36,925 nt of DNA from DASUXA01 sp036378155 (lineage in GTDB: Bacteria > Actinomycetota > Actinomycetes > Mycobacteriales > Micromonosporaceae): NCBI GenBank assembly GCA_036378155.1, contig DASUXA010000020.1, positions 1-36,925 on the forward strand, in the 5' to 3' direction. Position numbers and translations under genes: made by a program. The notes under the pieces were generated by a model, which saw only the letters and a list, made by a program, of their open reading frames with translations, had not been told where the DNA came from and did no database searches. Shown piece by piece: positions 14,692-21,236 of this stretch (the first letter of the stretch is position 1; each line of letters begins with the position of its first letter).

Positions 14692-15653
14692 CGGCTCACC
14701 TCTTTCAACACTCGATCCCAGTCGGACAGGAAACGCTCCAGGCCGTACCGGCGACGGGCGGCGGACCGGGCGGCGGCGCCGAGCCGGCGCGCCGCGCCGA
14801 CGTCGGTCATCAGCCATCGGGCGGCTTCGACGAGGTCGTCGACGCGGGTGGACAGCACCCCGGCGTCCGCCGGTACCGCCTGGACCGCCTCGGTGGTGGC
14901 CGGCGCCACCACCGGCATTCCGAGGTGCATGGCTTCCAGCAGGCTCAGCCCGAGCGACGTCCACCGGGTCAGGTGCAGGTACACCCGGCGACGGGCGATC
15001 GCCGCGTGCATCTGCGCCTGGGTGGTGTCGTCGTAGCCGCATACCGCGTCGCGGGGCAGGCCGAGCCGCTGCGGCAGGTCCGCCACCTTGATGCCGTACA
15101 CGTCCAGCGGGGCGACCGCGGCGAAGCGCGGCATCAGGTCGGTACCGGTGACCCGCCAGCGCCGGATCGGCTCGTTGGTGGCGACCGCGAACCGGGGCAG
15201 TTCGCCGGTGTACTGCGGGCCGGGGTCGGGGATGCCGTGCTCGACGACGGTGGTGGGGGTGCTGCCGGCGTCCCAGAACAGGTCGTTGAAGTCGGTGACG
15301 TGTACCAGGAGCAGGTCGTCGCGGTCCGCCATCGGGTGGCGGGTGTTCGGCACGTCGCCCTTGGCGGTGTTGTGTTCGACGTACACCGCCGGGACGTCCC
15401 GCCCGGGGCGGCGGCGCAGCCACCGCTCGGCGAGGTCGAGTTCCTCCGGTCGTTGCAGGACGACCACGTCCACGTCGAGGTCCGCCATCTGCTCCGGGCT
15501 CACCTCGACGGCGTTGTCCGGCCAGTCGTACGTGGTCGCCCGACCGCCTCCGAACGGCCCGCGGTCCGGGGTGACCGGGATGAAGTAGGTGTGCCCGCCC
15601 TGGACGAAAGCCGTGCTCCAGGCCCCGTGCACGTGCCACTTCAGGATCCTCAC
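14676..15653 (-). CDS. GT-B glycosyltransferase, divergent GT4-like
   Basis: This 325-residue protein starts at GTG 15653 within a GTGA overlap with the upstream stop. It opens with RILKWHVHGAWSTAF and GGHTYFIPVT, contains YVEHNTAKGD and VVEHGIPDPG, and has a C-terminal donor domain with HLTRWTSLGLSLLEAMHLGM followed by PVVAPATTEAV. Family 4 enzymes normally carry E-x7-E here; the second Glu is present but the first position is Thr (TSLGLSLLE). The acceptor and donor are unknown. Its position between the GmhB-GT9 fusion and the GT4 gene suggests it extends the same glycan. The first Glu is not invariant across GT-B enzymes, so activity is not excluded. Confidence 0.85.
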   Translation of the reverse strand: MRILKWHVHGAWSTAFVQGGHTYFIPVTPDRGPFGGGRATTYDWPDNAVEVSPEQMADLDVDVVVLQRPEELDLAERWLRRRPGRDVPAVYVEHNTAKGDVPNTRHPMADRDDLLLVHVTDFNDLFWDAGSTPTTVVEHGIPDPGPQYTGELPRFAVATNEPIRRWRVTGTDLMPRFAAVAPLDVYGIKVADLPQRLGLPRDAVCGYDDTTQAQMHAAIARRRVYLHLTRWTSLGLSLLEAMHLGMPVVAPATTEAVQAVPADAGVLSTRVDDLVEAARWLMTDVGAARRLGAAARSAARRRYGLERFLSDWDRVLKEVSRCGSR

Positions 15654-17236
15654 GACGACCTCCGCTCCAGCAGTTCGACGGCGGCGACCACGCGCTCGGG
15701 GTCGACGGTGGACAGACAGGGGTGACCCGGTACCGGGCAGGTCGTGGCGCGCGAGTCGCGGCAGGCGGCCAGCGGGTCGCCGAGCCGCACGTGCGGCACC
15801 CGGTACGGTCCCCACTGCCCGAACGGGACGGTCGGCGCGAACAGGCTGACCACCGGGGTACCGACCGCGGCAGCCAGGTGCGCGGGTCCGGTGTTGCCGC
15901 TGACCAGGCAGGACGCCCGGGACAGCAGACCGGCGAGTTCGTCCAGCGGGGTACGTCCGCCCAGGTCGCGGGCGATGTCGCCGGCCACGTACCGGGTCAG
16001 CTCCCGCTCCTGCGGACCTCCGGTGACCAGGACCTGCCGCCCGCTCGCCGCGATCGCCTGTACGATGCGCCGGCTGCGCTCCGGTGGGCAGGCGCGGGCG
16101 GGCACACTCGCGCCGGGGTGGACCACGACGAAGCCGCCGGCGGGCTCGGCGTCCCGCTCGGGCAGCACGACCCGCAACCGGCCGTCGTCACCGGCGGGCA
16201 GCCGGTACCCGGCCGCGGCGGCGAGCGACAGCGCGCGTTCCGGCTCGGGCAGCCCGTCGGGCAGCCGGTGCCGGATGTCCAGCAGCGCGCCCGGATAGTC
16301 GGGGCTGATCGCGGAGATCCGCTGTACCCCGGCGAGCCGCAGCATCAGCGCGAACGGCAGCGGGGACTGGTGGAACGACGTGAAGACGACCGCCTCGTCC
16401 ACGCCGAGCGCGGCGACCGTGTCGATGAGCCCGTACACCTCGGACGGGACGACCTGACCGGGGGTGGGGTCGATCCACGGGGTACGCCACTCGACCAGTT
16501 CGTCCACGCCGGGCAGCAGCCGTGCGGCGCCGTACCCGCGCGGGCCGCAGATCATCGTGACCCGCGACGCGGTCGCCGCGAGCGCCCGGATCGCCGGACC
16601 GGTGAGCAGGACGTCGCCGGCGGAGTCGGTGCGTACCGCGAGCACATGCCGCCCGTGGCGGATCTTCGGGGGTACGTGCAGCCGCTGCCGGGCGAGAATC
16701 CAGTCGACGGCCGCCCCGAGCGTCGGGGCGACCGCGGGGGCGGCGGCGACTTCCTCCAGTCGGGTGACGTCGGTGGGTACCAGCAGCCCGACGGAGCCGG
16801 CAGCGCCGGCGGCAGCCATGTCCCGACCGATGTCGCCGACGACTACGCAGCGTGACGGATGGGTGCCCAGTGCCTCGGCGGCGGCCTGGATCAGTCCGGG
16901 CGCCGGTTTGCGGCAGCCGCAGCGGTCCGCGTCGTCGTGCGGGCAGACCTGCCAGGTGTCGAATGGTCCGAGAATCCGCTCGATCCGCGCGTTGACCGCG
17001 TCGACCTGGGTAGGGGTGAGTATGCCCCGCGCGACGCCGGACTGGTTCGTGACCACGCCGAGGCGCAGCCCGGCACGGCGCAGGCGGTCGAGCGCCGCGC
17101 GTGCGCCGGGCATGGGTTCCACGGCCGTGGGGTCGCCGTTGTAGGGAACGTCCCGCACGAGCGTGCCGTCGCGGTCGAAAAGTACCGCCTCGACGAGTGT
17201 TACCTCCGGTTGCTGTCCGTCACGTCTGGGCCACAC
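15650..17236 (-). CDS. GmhB-type HAD phosphatase fused to a GT9 glycosyltransferase
   Basis: The 528-residue fusion has residues about 14-165 as a HAD-IIIA phosphatase like GmhB/HisB-N: D21-R-D23-GTLV, VVTNQSGVARG, a zinc loop C98-x-H100-x5-C106-x-C108 followed by K110, and VVVGDIGRDM. GmhB removes the 7-phosphate from heptose 1,7-bisphosphate. Residues about 190-528 are a GT9 module: VRTDSAGDVLLTGPAIRAL, VVVHPGASVPARACPP, VLVTGGPQERELT and LVSGNTGPAHLAAAVGTPVV. The only usable start is GTG 17236; a tempting GGAGG lies further in, but no ATG/GTG/TTG follows it before the HAD motif. This is the first gene of the eight-gene operon, immediately behind a SigF-like promoter match. Confidence 0.9.
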   Translation of the reverse strand: MWPRRDGQQPEVTLVEAVLFDRDGTLVRDVPYNGDPTAVEPMPGARAALDRLRRAGLRLGVVTNQSGVARGILTPTQVDAVNARIERILGPFDTWQVCPHDDADRCGCRKPAPGLIQAAAEALGTHPSRCVVVGDIGRDMAAAGAAGSVGLLVPTDVTRLEEVAAAPAVAPTLGAAVDWILARQRLHVPPKIRHGRHVLAVRTDSAGDVLLTGPAIRALAATASRVTMICGPRGYGAARLLPGVDELVEWRTPWIDPTPGQVVPSEVYGLIDTVAALGVDEAVVFTSFHQSPLPFALMLRLAGVQRISAISPDYPGALLDIRHRLPDGLPEPERALSLAAAAGYRLPAGDDGRLRVVLPERDAEPAGGFVVVHPGASVPARACPPERSRRIVQAIAASGRQVLVTGGPQERELTRYVAGDIARDLGGRTPLDELAGLLSRASCLVSGNTGPAHLAAAVGTPVVSLFAPTVPFGQWGPYRVPHVRLGDPLAACRDSRATTCPVPGHPCLSTVDPERVVAAVELLERRSS

Positions 17237-17246
17237 GCAGGTGGAG

Positions 17247-17271
17247 GTTCCCGTGAGCAGTAGAGGTAAAC
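17247..17271 (-). promoter_or_regulatory. SigB/SigF-like promoter match for the heptose glycan operon
   Basis: On the minus strand GTTT (17271-17268), a 15-base spacer and GGGAAC (17252-17247) differ from the GTTT-N15-GGGTAC consensus at one -10 base. Ten bases separate it from the GTG at 17236, nearly the geometry of the matches at 6235, 19981 and 20136. The changed base is one that usually matters, so confidence is moderate. Confidence 0.4.
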
Positions 17272-17394
17272 ATCATCAAAGCGCCCCAGGAGGTGCTGCT
17301 GGTGCGCCTGCCGGGGCAGGTGTGAACACGCTGGGTGGCGGGTAGTGCTCCGGGTACGGCGCGCCGACGGCGCGCGAGGCAGGCGGGAGGGCGG

Positions 17395-18012
17395 ATGAGC
17401 AGCGAGGCGGAAGAGGCTCTCGTCACCACCATGAAGCGGGTCGCGGCGACGCTCAAGGCCGCCGACATCCCGTTCGCGCTGGCCGGCAGCTTCGCCGTGT
17501 ACGCCTTGGGCGGCAGTACGTCCGATCACGACGTGGACTTCCTGATCCGTGAGCAGGACGCCGCCAAGGCGTTGGAGGCGTTGGCCGCCGAGGGGTTCCG
17601 CACCGAGCGTCCGCCCGAGGACTGGCTGGTCAAGGTGTACGACGAGGACCGCCTGGTGGACCTGATCCATCGACCCGTGGAGCGCCCGGTCACCGACGAC
17701 ACGCTCGCCGACACCACCGTGCTGTCGGTGCATGCGGTACGCATGCCGGTGCTGTCCGCGACCGCGCTGATGGAGCACAAGCTGCTCACGTTCTGCCAGC
17801 ACTACTGCGACTTCGCGCGGGCGCTGCCGATGGCGCGGTCGCTGCGCGAGCAGATCGACTGGCCGAGGGTGTGGCGGGAGACCCGGCACTCGCCGTACGC
17901 CGAGGCGTTCTTTCTGCTGCTGGACCGGTTGGACGTGGTACGCCAGCCGCGGGACGACAAGCCGGGTCGCGCCGGCGGCGCGGGACCGGGCCGGGTGAGG
18001 GAGGCCGCCTGA
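17395..18012 (+). CDS. Nucleotidyltransferase-fold protein
   Basis: This 205-residue protein starts at ATG 17395 with GGGAGG 5 bases upstream. The nucleotidyltransferase core is seen as FALAGSFAVYALGGSTSDHDVDFLI (residues 27-51, of which G31-S32 and D44/D46 are the motif), matching GS-x(9-12)-D-x-D. A second region (VDLIHRPVERPVT, about 100-112) and ATALMEHKLLTF (about 122-133) resemble AbiEii/MNT-type or aminoglycoside-type nucleotidyltransferases. Such proteins transfer a nucleotide to a small molecule, protein or tRNA; the target here is unknown, and no HEPN or antitoxin partner is adjacent. The tail (about 185-205) is Gly/Arg-rich. A GGGT-N15-GGGTAC sequence at 17333-17357 could be its promoter but is weak. 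Confidence 0.78.
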   Translation: MSSEAEEALVTTMKRVAATLKAADIPFALAGSFAVYALGGSTSDHDVDFLIREQDAAKALEALAAEGFRTERPPEDWLVKVYDEDRLVDLIHRPVERPVTDDTLADTTVLSVHAVRMPVLSATALMEHKLLTFCQHYCDFARALPMARSLREQIDWPRVWRETRHSPYAEAFFLLLDRLDVVRQPRDDKPGRAGGAGPGRVREAA

Positions 18013-18060
18013 CGTGAGCGCGAGGAGTGCAGCGCAGCGGAGCCCCGCAGTCGCGAACGA
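18013..18060 (+). repeat. REP-like interspersed element between the nucleotidyltransferase and BON genes
   Basis: This 48-base stretch begins GTGAGCGCGAGGAGTGCAGC and continues with CGGAGCCCCGCAGTCGCGAA. It resembles short interspersed elements I recall from Micromonosporaceae genomes. It is flanked by near-copies of a 12-base sequence (GAGGCCGCCTGA at the preceding gene end, GAGGCGGCCTGA just after), as if it had entered with target duplication. A related motif, AGTCGCGAGC, recurs in the 17-base repeats at 30031-30064. Confidence 0.5.
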
Positions 18061-18072
18061 GGAGGCGGCCTG

Positions 18073-18327
18073 ATGAGTGGTCCGCAGGACGAGTACGTGG
18101 AGGCCGCGGTCCAGCGGTTGCTCGCCGAGCATCCGAACCTGGGGGAGCAGGGGCTCGTGGTGGTGCGTCACGAGCGCGACCTGATCCTGCGCGGGGAGGT
18201 GGAGAGCCGGCAGCGCCGCGACGAGATCGAGCGACTGGTCGCCGAGCATTTTCCGGGTGTACGGGTGCGTTGCGACATCGGCGTCGTGCGCAGCCAGCCA
18301 CCGAGCGAGGCCGAGGAGTTGTCGTGA
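18073..18327 (+). CDS. BON-domain-like small protein
   Basis: This 84-residue protein starts at ATG 18073. It has an alpha-beta layout compatible with a single BON domain: helix DEYVEAAVQRLLAEHP, strand GLVVVRHERDLILRGEVES with the conserved glycine, helix RRDEIERLVAEHF and strand VRVRCDIGVV. BON domains are found in periplasmic and cytoplasmic proteins such as OsmY and Kbp and bind phospholipid or small ligands. There is no signal peptide. It lies in an operon with the nucleotidyltransferase upstream and the metallophosphoesterase downstream (GTGA overlap at 18324-18327). The domain call is moderate because the family is short and divergent. Confidence 0.72.
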   Translation: MSGPQDEYVEAAVQRLLAEHPNLGEQGLVVVRHERDLILRGEVESRQRRDEIERLVAEHFPGVRVRCDIGVVRSQPPSEAEELS

Positions 18328-19055
18328 TTCGTATCGCCGCCGTGGGTGACGTCCACATGGGACGTGACGTGGTGGGCCGGTTCCGTCCGGCGCTGGAACG
18401 GCTGCCCGAGCACGCCGACGTGCTGCTGCTGGCCGGTGACCTGACCCGGCACGGTACCGAGGACGAGGCGCGCTGCGTCGCCGAGGAGTTCGGCGACCTG
18501 GCGGTGCCGGTCGTGGCGGTGCTGGGCAACCACGACTACCACAGCGACCAGGTACCGGAGGTGACCCGGGTCCTCGAGGACGCCGGCATCACCGTGCTGG
18601 AGGCGAGCAGCACGGTCCTGACGTGCGGCGGGGTACGGCTGGGTGTGGCGGGCGCCAAGGGCTTCGGCGGCGGGTTCGCCGGCAGGTGCGCCAGCGCGTT
18701 CGGCGAGCCGGAGATGAAGGCGTTCATCCGCACCACCGCCGAGGTCGCCGACAAGCTCGGCGCCCAGCTGCGGGGGCTGGACTGCGACGTGCTGGTGGCG
18801 TTGACCCACTACGCGCCGGTACCGGACACTCTCGCCGGCGAGCCGTTGGAGATCTACCCGTTCCTCGGCTCGTACCTGCTCGGTCAGGCGATCGACTCGG
18901 CGCCGACCGACCTGGCGGTCCACGGGCACGCGCACGCGGGCTGCGAGCGCGGCACCACGCCGTGCGGGGTGCGGGTGCGCAACGTCGCCCACCCGGTGAT
19001 CAAGCAGGCGTACAGCGTGTTCCAGCTCGCCGGCGAGGAGCGGCGGGCGGCGTGA
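18324..19055 (+). CDS. Calcineurin-like metallophosphoesterase
   Basis: This 243-residue protein starts at GTG 18324. The dimetal phosphoesterase motifs occur in order: VGDVHMG (residues 7-13), LLAGDLTRHG (about 36-45), LGNHDYH (about 66-72), THYAPV (about 158-163) and HGHAHAG (about 197-203). Such enzymes hydrolyse phosphomonoesters, phosphodiesters or cyclic nucleotides. No signal peptide or membrane segment is present. Substrate is unknown; its tight coupling to the BON-like gene and the nearby nucleotidyltransferase suggests the three act on one modified product. It converges on the general-stress SDR gene. Confidence 0.9.
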   Translation: MIRIAAVGDVHMGRDVVGRFRPALERLPEHADVLLLAGDLTRHGTEDEARCVAEEFGDLAVPVVAVLGNHDYHSDQVPEVTRVLEDAGITVLEASSTVLTCGGVRLGVAGAKGFGGGFAGRCASAFGEPEMKAFIRTTAEVADKLGAQLRGLDCDVLVALTHYAPVPDTLAGEPLEIYPFLGSYLLGQAIDSAPTDLAVHGHAHAGCERGTTPCGVRVRNVAHPVIKQAYSVFQLAGEERRAA

Positions 19056-19061
19056 ACGACT

Positions 19062-19077
19062 CACCGGCGCGCCGGTG
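19062..19077. terminator. Possible hairpin between converging genes
   Basis: A 16-base perfect palindrome (CACCGGCGCGCCGGTG) lies 6 bases after the metallophosphoesterase stop and faces the stop of the SDR gene. Short and lacking a T-tract, so only a possible terminator. Confidence 0.35.
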
Positions 19078-19113
19078 GTCGCAAACACCTCGCGGGGTGG
19101 ACGGCGGCTCGGC

Positions 19114-19971
19114 TCAGCCGGGCAGGGTCTGTCCGCCGAGCGGGGCGAGCACCTCGCCGCTGTAGTACGACGACAGTTCGTCGGAGGCGAAGAACACGTA
19201 CGACGGGGCGATCTCGTCGGGCTGGGCGGGGCGGGCCATCGGCACGTTGCCGCCGAACTCGCCGACGTGCTCCGCGTCGAACGTACCGGGGATCAGCGGC
19301 GTCCACACCGGACCCGGCGCGACGCAGTTGACCCTGATCCGTCGCTTGGTCAGCGCCTGGGCGAGCGAGTACGTCAGCGCCAGGATCGCGCCCTTGGTCG
19401 CTGAATAGTCAATCAGGTGCCCGTTTCCGCGCAGTCCGTTGACCGATGCGGTGTTGATGATCGACGAACCGTCGGGCAGATGCTTCAGCGCGGCCCGGGT
19501 CACCCGGTAGTAGCTGTGGATGTTGACGTCGAACGTGTGCATCCACTGGTCTTCGGGGATCTCCTCGAGCGATTCGGCGGGCTTCTGGTACGCCACGTTG
19601 TTGACCAACAGGTCGAGGCCGCCCAGTTCCTGCGCCGCCCGGTCGACGACCTCCCGGCAGTGGTCGGCGTCGACCAGGTCGCCGGGCATCGTCACGCACC
19701 GGCGTCCGGCAGCGGCGACGAGTTCGGCGGTGCGCTCGGCGTCGGCGTGTTCGGACAGGTACGCGACCGCGACGTCGGCGCCTTCCTTGGCGAAGGCGAC
19801 GGCGACCGCACGTCCGATGCCGGAGTCGCCGCCGGTGACCAGCGCGCGGCGTCCGGCGAGCAGCCCGCGACCGACGTACCCGCGCATCTCGTCGCGCGGG
19901 CGCGGGCTCATCTGCTCGGTGCTGCCCGGATACTCCTGCTGCTGGGGCGGTGGCGTGTGCTGCTCGGACAT
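19114..19971 (-). CDS. SDR family oxidoreductase, general stress protein 39 / YghA-like
   Basis: This 285-residue protein has an N-terminal extension rich in Gln/Pro (about residues 1-40) typical of the YghA/GS39/YhdF group, followed by a classical SDR core: T46-GGDSGIG, NNVAY at 124-128 in place of NNAG, Ser176, Tyr189 and Lys193 (YSATK), and a VAPGPVWTPLIP segment after residue 210. Members are NAD(P)-dependent dehydrogenases with poorly known substrates, and GS39 of Bacillus is a sigma-B stress protein. A perfect GTTT-N15-GGGTAC promoter lies exactly 9 bases before the ATG, which supports the same type of control here. The ending ELSSYYSGEVLAPLGG is normal, so the protein is complete. Confidence 0.93.
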   Translation of the reverse strand: MSEQHTPPPQQQEYPGSTEQMSPRPRDEMRGYVGRGLLAGRRALVTGGDSGIGRAVAVAFAKEGADVAVAYLSEHADAERTAELVAAAGRRCVTMPGDLVDADHCREVVDRAAQELGGLDLLVNNVAYQKPAESLEEIPEDQWMHTFDVNIHSYYRVTRAALKHLPDGSSIINTASVNGLRGNGHLIDYSATKGAILALTYSLAQALTKRRIRVNCVAPGPVWTPLIPGTFDAEHVGEFGGNVPMARPAQPDEIAPSYVFFASDELSSYYSGEVLAPLGGQTLPG

Positions 19972-19980
19972 CCTGTCGCC

Positions 19981-20005
19981 GTACCCGGAGCGTTCGGCCG
20001 CAAAC
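19981..20005 (-). promoter_or_regulatory. SigB/SigF-type promoter for the general-stress SDR gene
   Basis: On the minus strand GTTT (20005-20002), a 15-base spacer and GGGTAC (19986-19981) match the sigma-F/sigma-B consensus perfectly. Nine bases separate it from the ATG at 19971, so the transcript would have almost no leader. Confidence 0.7.
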
Positions 20006-20135
20006 GATCAGCGGCAGCGCCGTCCCCGGTACCGGCGGTGCCGCCGTGTTTGCGCTGCTCCGCCCGCCAGCGGCTGGCCGTCGTCGCCGGGTCGACCGGC
20101 GGCGCGGTCCGCCTGCCCGCAGCAAACGCGAACGG

Positions 20136-20161
20136 GTTTTGCGGAATGACGCCCGGGGTAA
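20136..20161 (+). promoter_or_regulatory. SigB/SigF-type promoter for the GPGG membrane protein gene
   Basis: GTTT at 20136-20139, a 16-base spacer and GGGTAA at 20156-20161, followed by 9 bases and the ATG at 20171. It mirrors the promoter on the other strand at 19981-20005. Confidence 0.65.
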
Positions 20162-20170
20162 TTGAGGCGC

Positions 20171-20314
20171 ATGGCTTTCCTGTTGTGGATTCTCGCAGTC
20201 ATTCTGGTGGTCGCCGGAATCGTCGCGCTGTTCCGGCGGCAGATCCTCTGGGGGATCGTCCTGATCATCGTCGGTCTGCTGGTCGGGCCGGGTGGTGTCA
20301 GCATCTTCACCTGA
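20171..20314 (+). CDS. GPGG-motif small membrane protein
   Basis: This 47-residue protein begins MAFLLWILAVILVVAGIV and ends with LLVGPGGVSIFT. Two hydrophobic segments (about residues 2-19 and 25-39) are separated by a short basic turn (FRRQ), giving a small hairpin membrane protein. The GPGG tetrad close to the C-terminus is the hallmark of a widespread actinobacterial small-protein family of unknown function. The start is fixed by the promoter match ending 9 bases upstream and by GAGG at 20164-20167. It is followed by a strong 19-bp hairpin at 20378-20418. Codon use is like its neighbours. Confidence 0.82.
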   Translation: MAFLLWILAVILVVAGIVALFRRQILWGIVLIIVGLLVGPGGVSIFT

Positions 20315-20377
20315 CGGGCGACCGGTCGACCTCGCCACGCGGCAGCGACGCGCGCGACGGCGGACCGGTCGCACACA

Positions 20378-20418
20378 CGAAGCGGCGGCGCCGGGATCAT
20401 CCCGGCGCCGCCGCTTCG
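20378..20418. terminator. Strong bidirectional hairpin terminator
   Basis: A perfect 19-bp stem (20378-20396 with 20400-20418) closes a three-base TCA loop between the converging GPGG and hemerythrin-like genes. It is the longest perfect stem in the window. Confidence 0.85.
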
Positions 20419-20472
20419 TCGGCGTTCGTTCGCCGCGTCCGCGCCGGTCGGCGGTGCCGCCCCCGGCGACGG

Positions 20473-21096
20473 CTACAGGTCCTCGGGACGGGTCGTGCGG
20501 CCGGCGAGCGCGTCGCGCACCTTGTCGACCACGGCGACCCCCGGATCGACGATCTTGTTCCACGGCGGGGTCGTCGGGGTCGCCGGGTGCGGTCTGGTGG
20601 GCGCCGCTTCCTCGGCGATGGTGAGCCGGTTGCCCAGCCGGACCAGATCCTCCTCGTCGAGCACGTCGGCGAGCCGGGGCAGCAGGTACCGGTCGAGGCG
20701 GCGGACATGCTCGCGTACCCGTACCGCGAACTCGGTCAATACAGCGCCGAACCGGGGCGCGTCCGGACGGATCACGTCCAGCCGGGCGGCGGCGCGTTGG
20801 ATCTCGACGTCCTCGACGAGTTCCCGGTCGGCGAGCCGGTCCCCGTCCGCCAGCACGGCCCGTACCGTCGGGTGCAGGTACTGTTCCTCGGCGGACAGGT
20901 GGCGGGCGAGGCTCGCCACCAGGACGTCGAGCACCCTCGCCTGGTAGTCGCTGTCGCCGTCGCCTCGTTCCAGCCGCGCGCACAACTCGTCCAGTCGTCG
21001 GTGCTCGTCGTACAGCAGGTCGACGATGCTCGGTCCGGCGGGGCGGTACACGCCCGGTACCGGGGGCAGTGGGGGTAGCGGAGCCGACGCGCTCAC
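20473..21096 (-). CDS. Hemerythrin HHE domain-containing protein with incomplete metal ligands
   Basis: The protein has 207 residues from GTG 21096, chosen because GGGAGGAG ends 5-6 bases upstream; a longer frame to 21171 would run through the promoter. The hemerythrin-like four-helix region spans about residues 22-145. First-half ligands are present: H32 in YDEHRRLDEL, H66, E70/E71 and H75 in RHLSAEEQYLHP. In the second half H130 is kept (VREHVRRLD), but the usual EH in helix 3 is EI (98-99) and the EE after H130 is LD (134-135). Hemerythrin domains bind a di-iron site for oxygen, NO or redox sensing. With the altered ligands it may bind one metal or none. A SigF-type promoter precedes it. 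Confidence 0.82.
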   Translation of the reverse strand: MSASAPLPPLPPVPGVYRPAGPSIVDLLYDEHRRLDELCARLERGDGDSDYQARVLDVLVASLARHLSAEEQYLHPTVRAVLADGDRLADRELVEDVEIQRAAARLDVIRPDAPRFGAVLTEFAVRVREHVRRLDRYLLPRLADVLDEEDLVRLGNRLTIAEEAAPTRPHPATPTTPPWNKIVDPGVAVVDKVRDALAGRTTRPEDL

Positions 21097-21129
21097 GGAC
21101 TCTCCTCCCGTCGTGGTGAGGCCCGGCGA

Positions 21130-21155
21130 GTACCCGTACCCGGCGTGCGACAAAC
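21130..21155 (-). promoter_or_regulatory. SigB/SigF-type promoter for the hemerythrin-like gene
   Basis: On the minus strand GTTT (21155-21152), a 16-base spacer and GGGTAC (21135-21130) match the consensus. A second GGGTAC directly precedes it at 21141-21136, but with that one the spacer would be only 10 bases. The leader to GTG 21096 is about 25 bases and holds a good ribosome binding site. Confidence 0.6.
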
Positions 21156-21156
21156 G

Positions 21157-21186
21157 TTGCCTGACAGACATGACGGTCTATATGCT
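21157..21186 (+). promoter_or_regulatory. Housekeeping-type promoter for the SGNH hydrolase gene
   Basis: TTGCCT at 21157-21162 pairs with TATATG at 21179-21184 (16-base spacer) or TATGCT at 21181-21186 (18-base spacer). This is one of the few AT-rich spots in the window, and it sits back to back with the hemerythrin promoter, 1 base apart. Confidence 0.55.
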
Positions 21187-21236
21187 CCGTCCACACCGAC
21201 CCCGATCAGGGGTTTCCCGTGGCACGGAGGCCATCC

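Noticed and set aside
17200..17215. GGAGG inside the 5' end of the GmhB-GT9 gene as evidence for a shorter start
   Set aside because: No ATG, GTG or TTG in frame follows it before the DRDGT motif. GTG 17236 is the only workable start.
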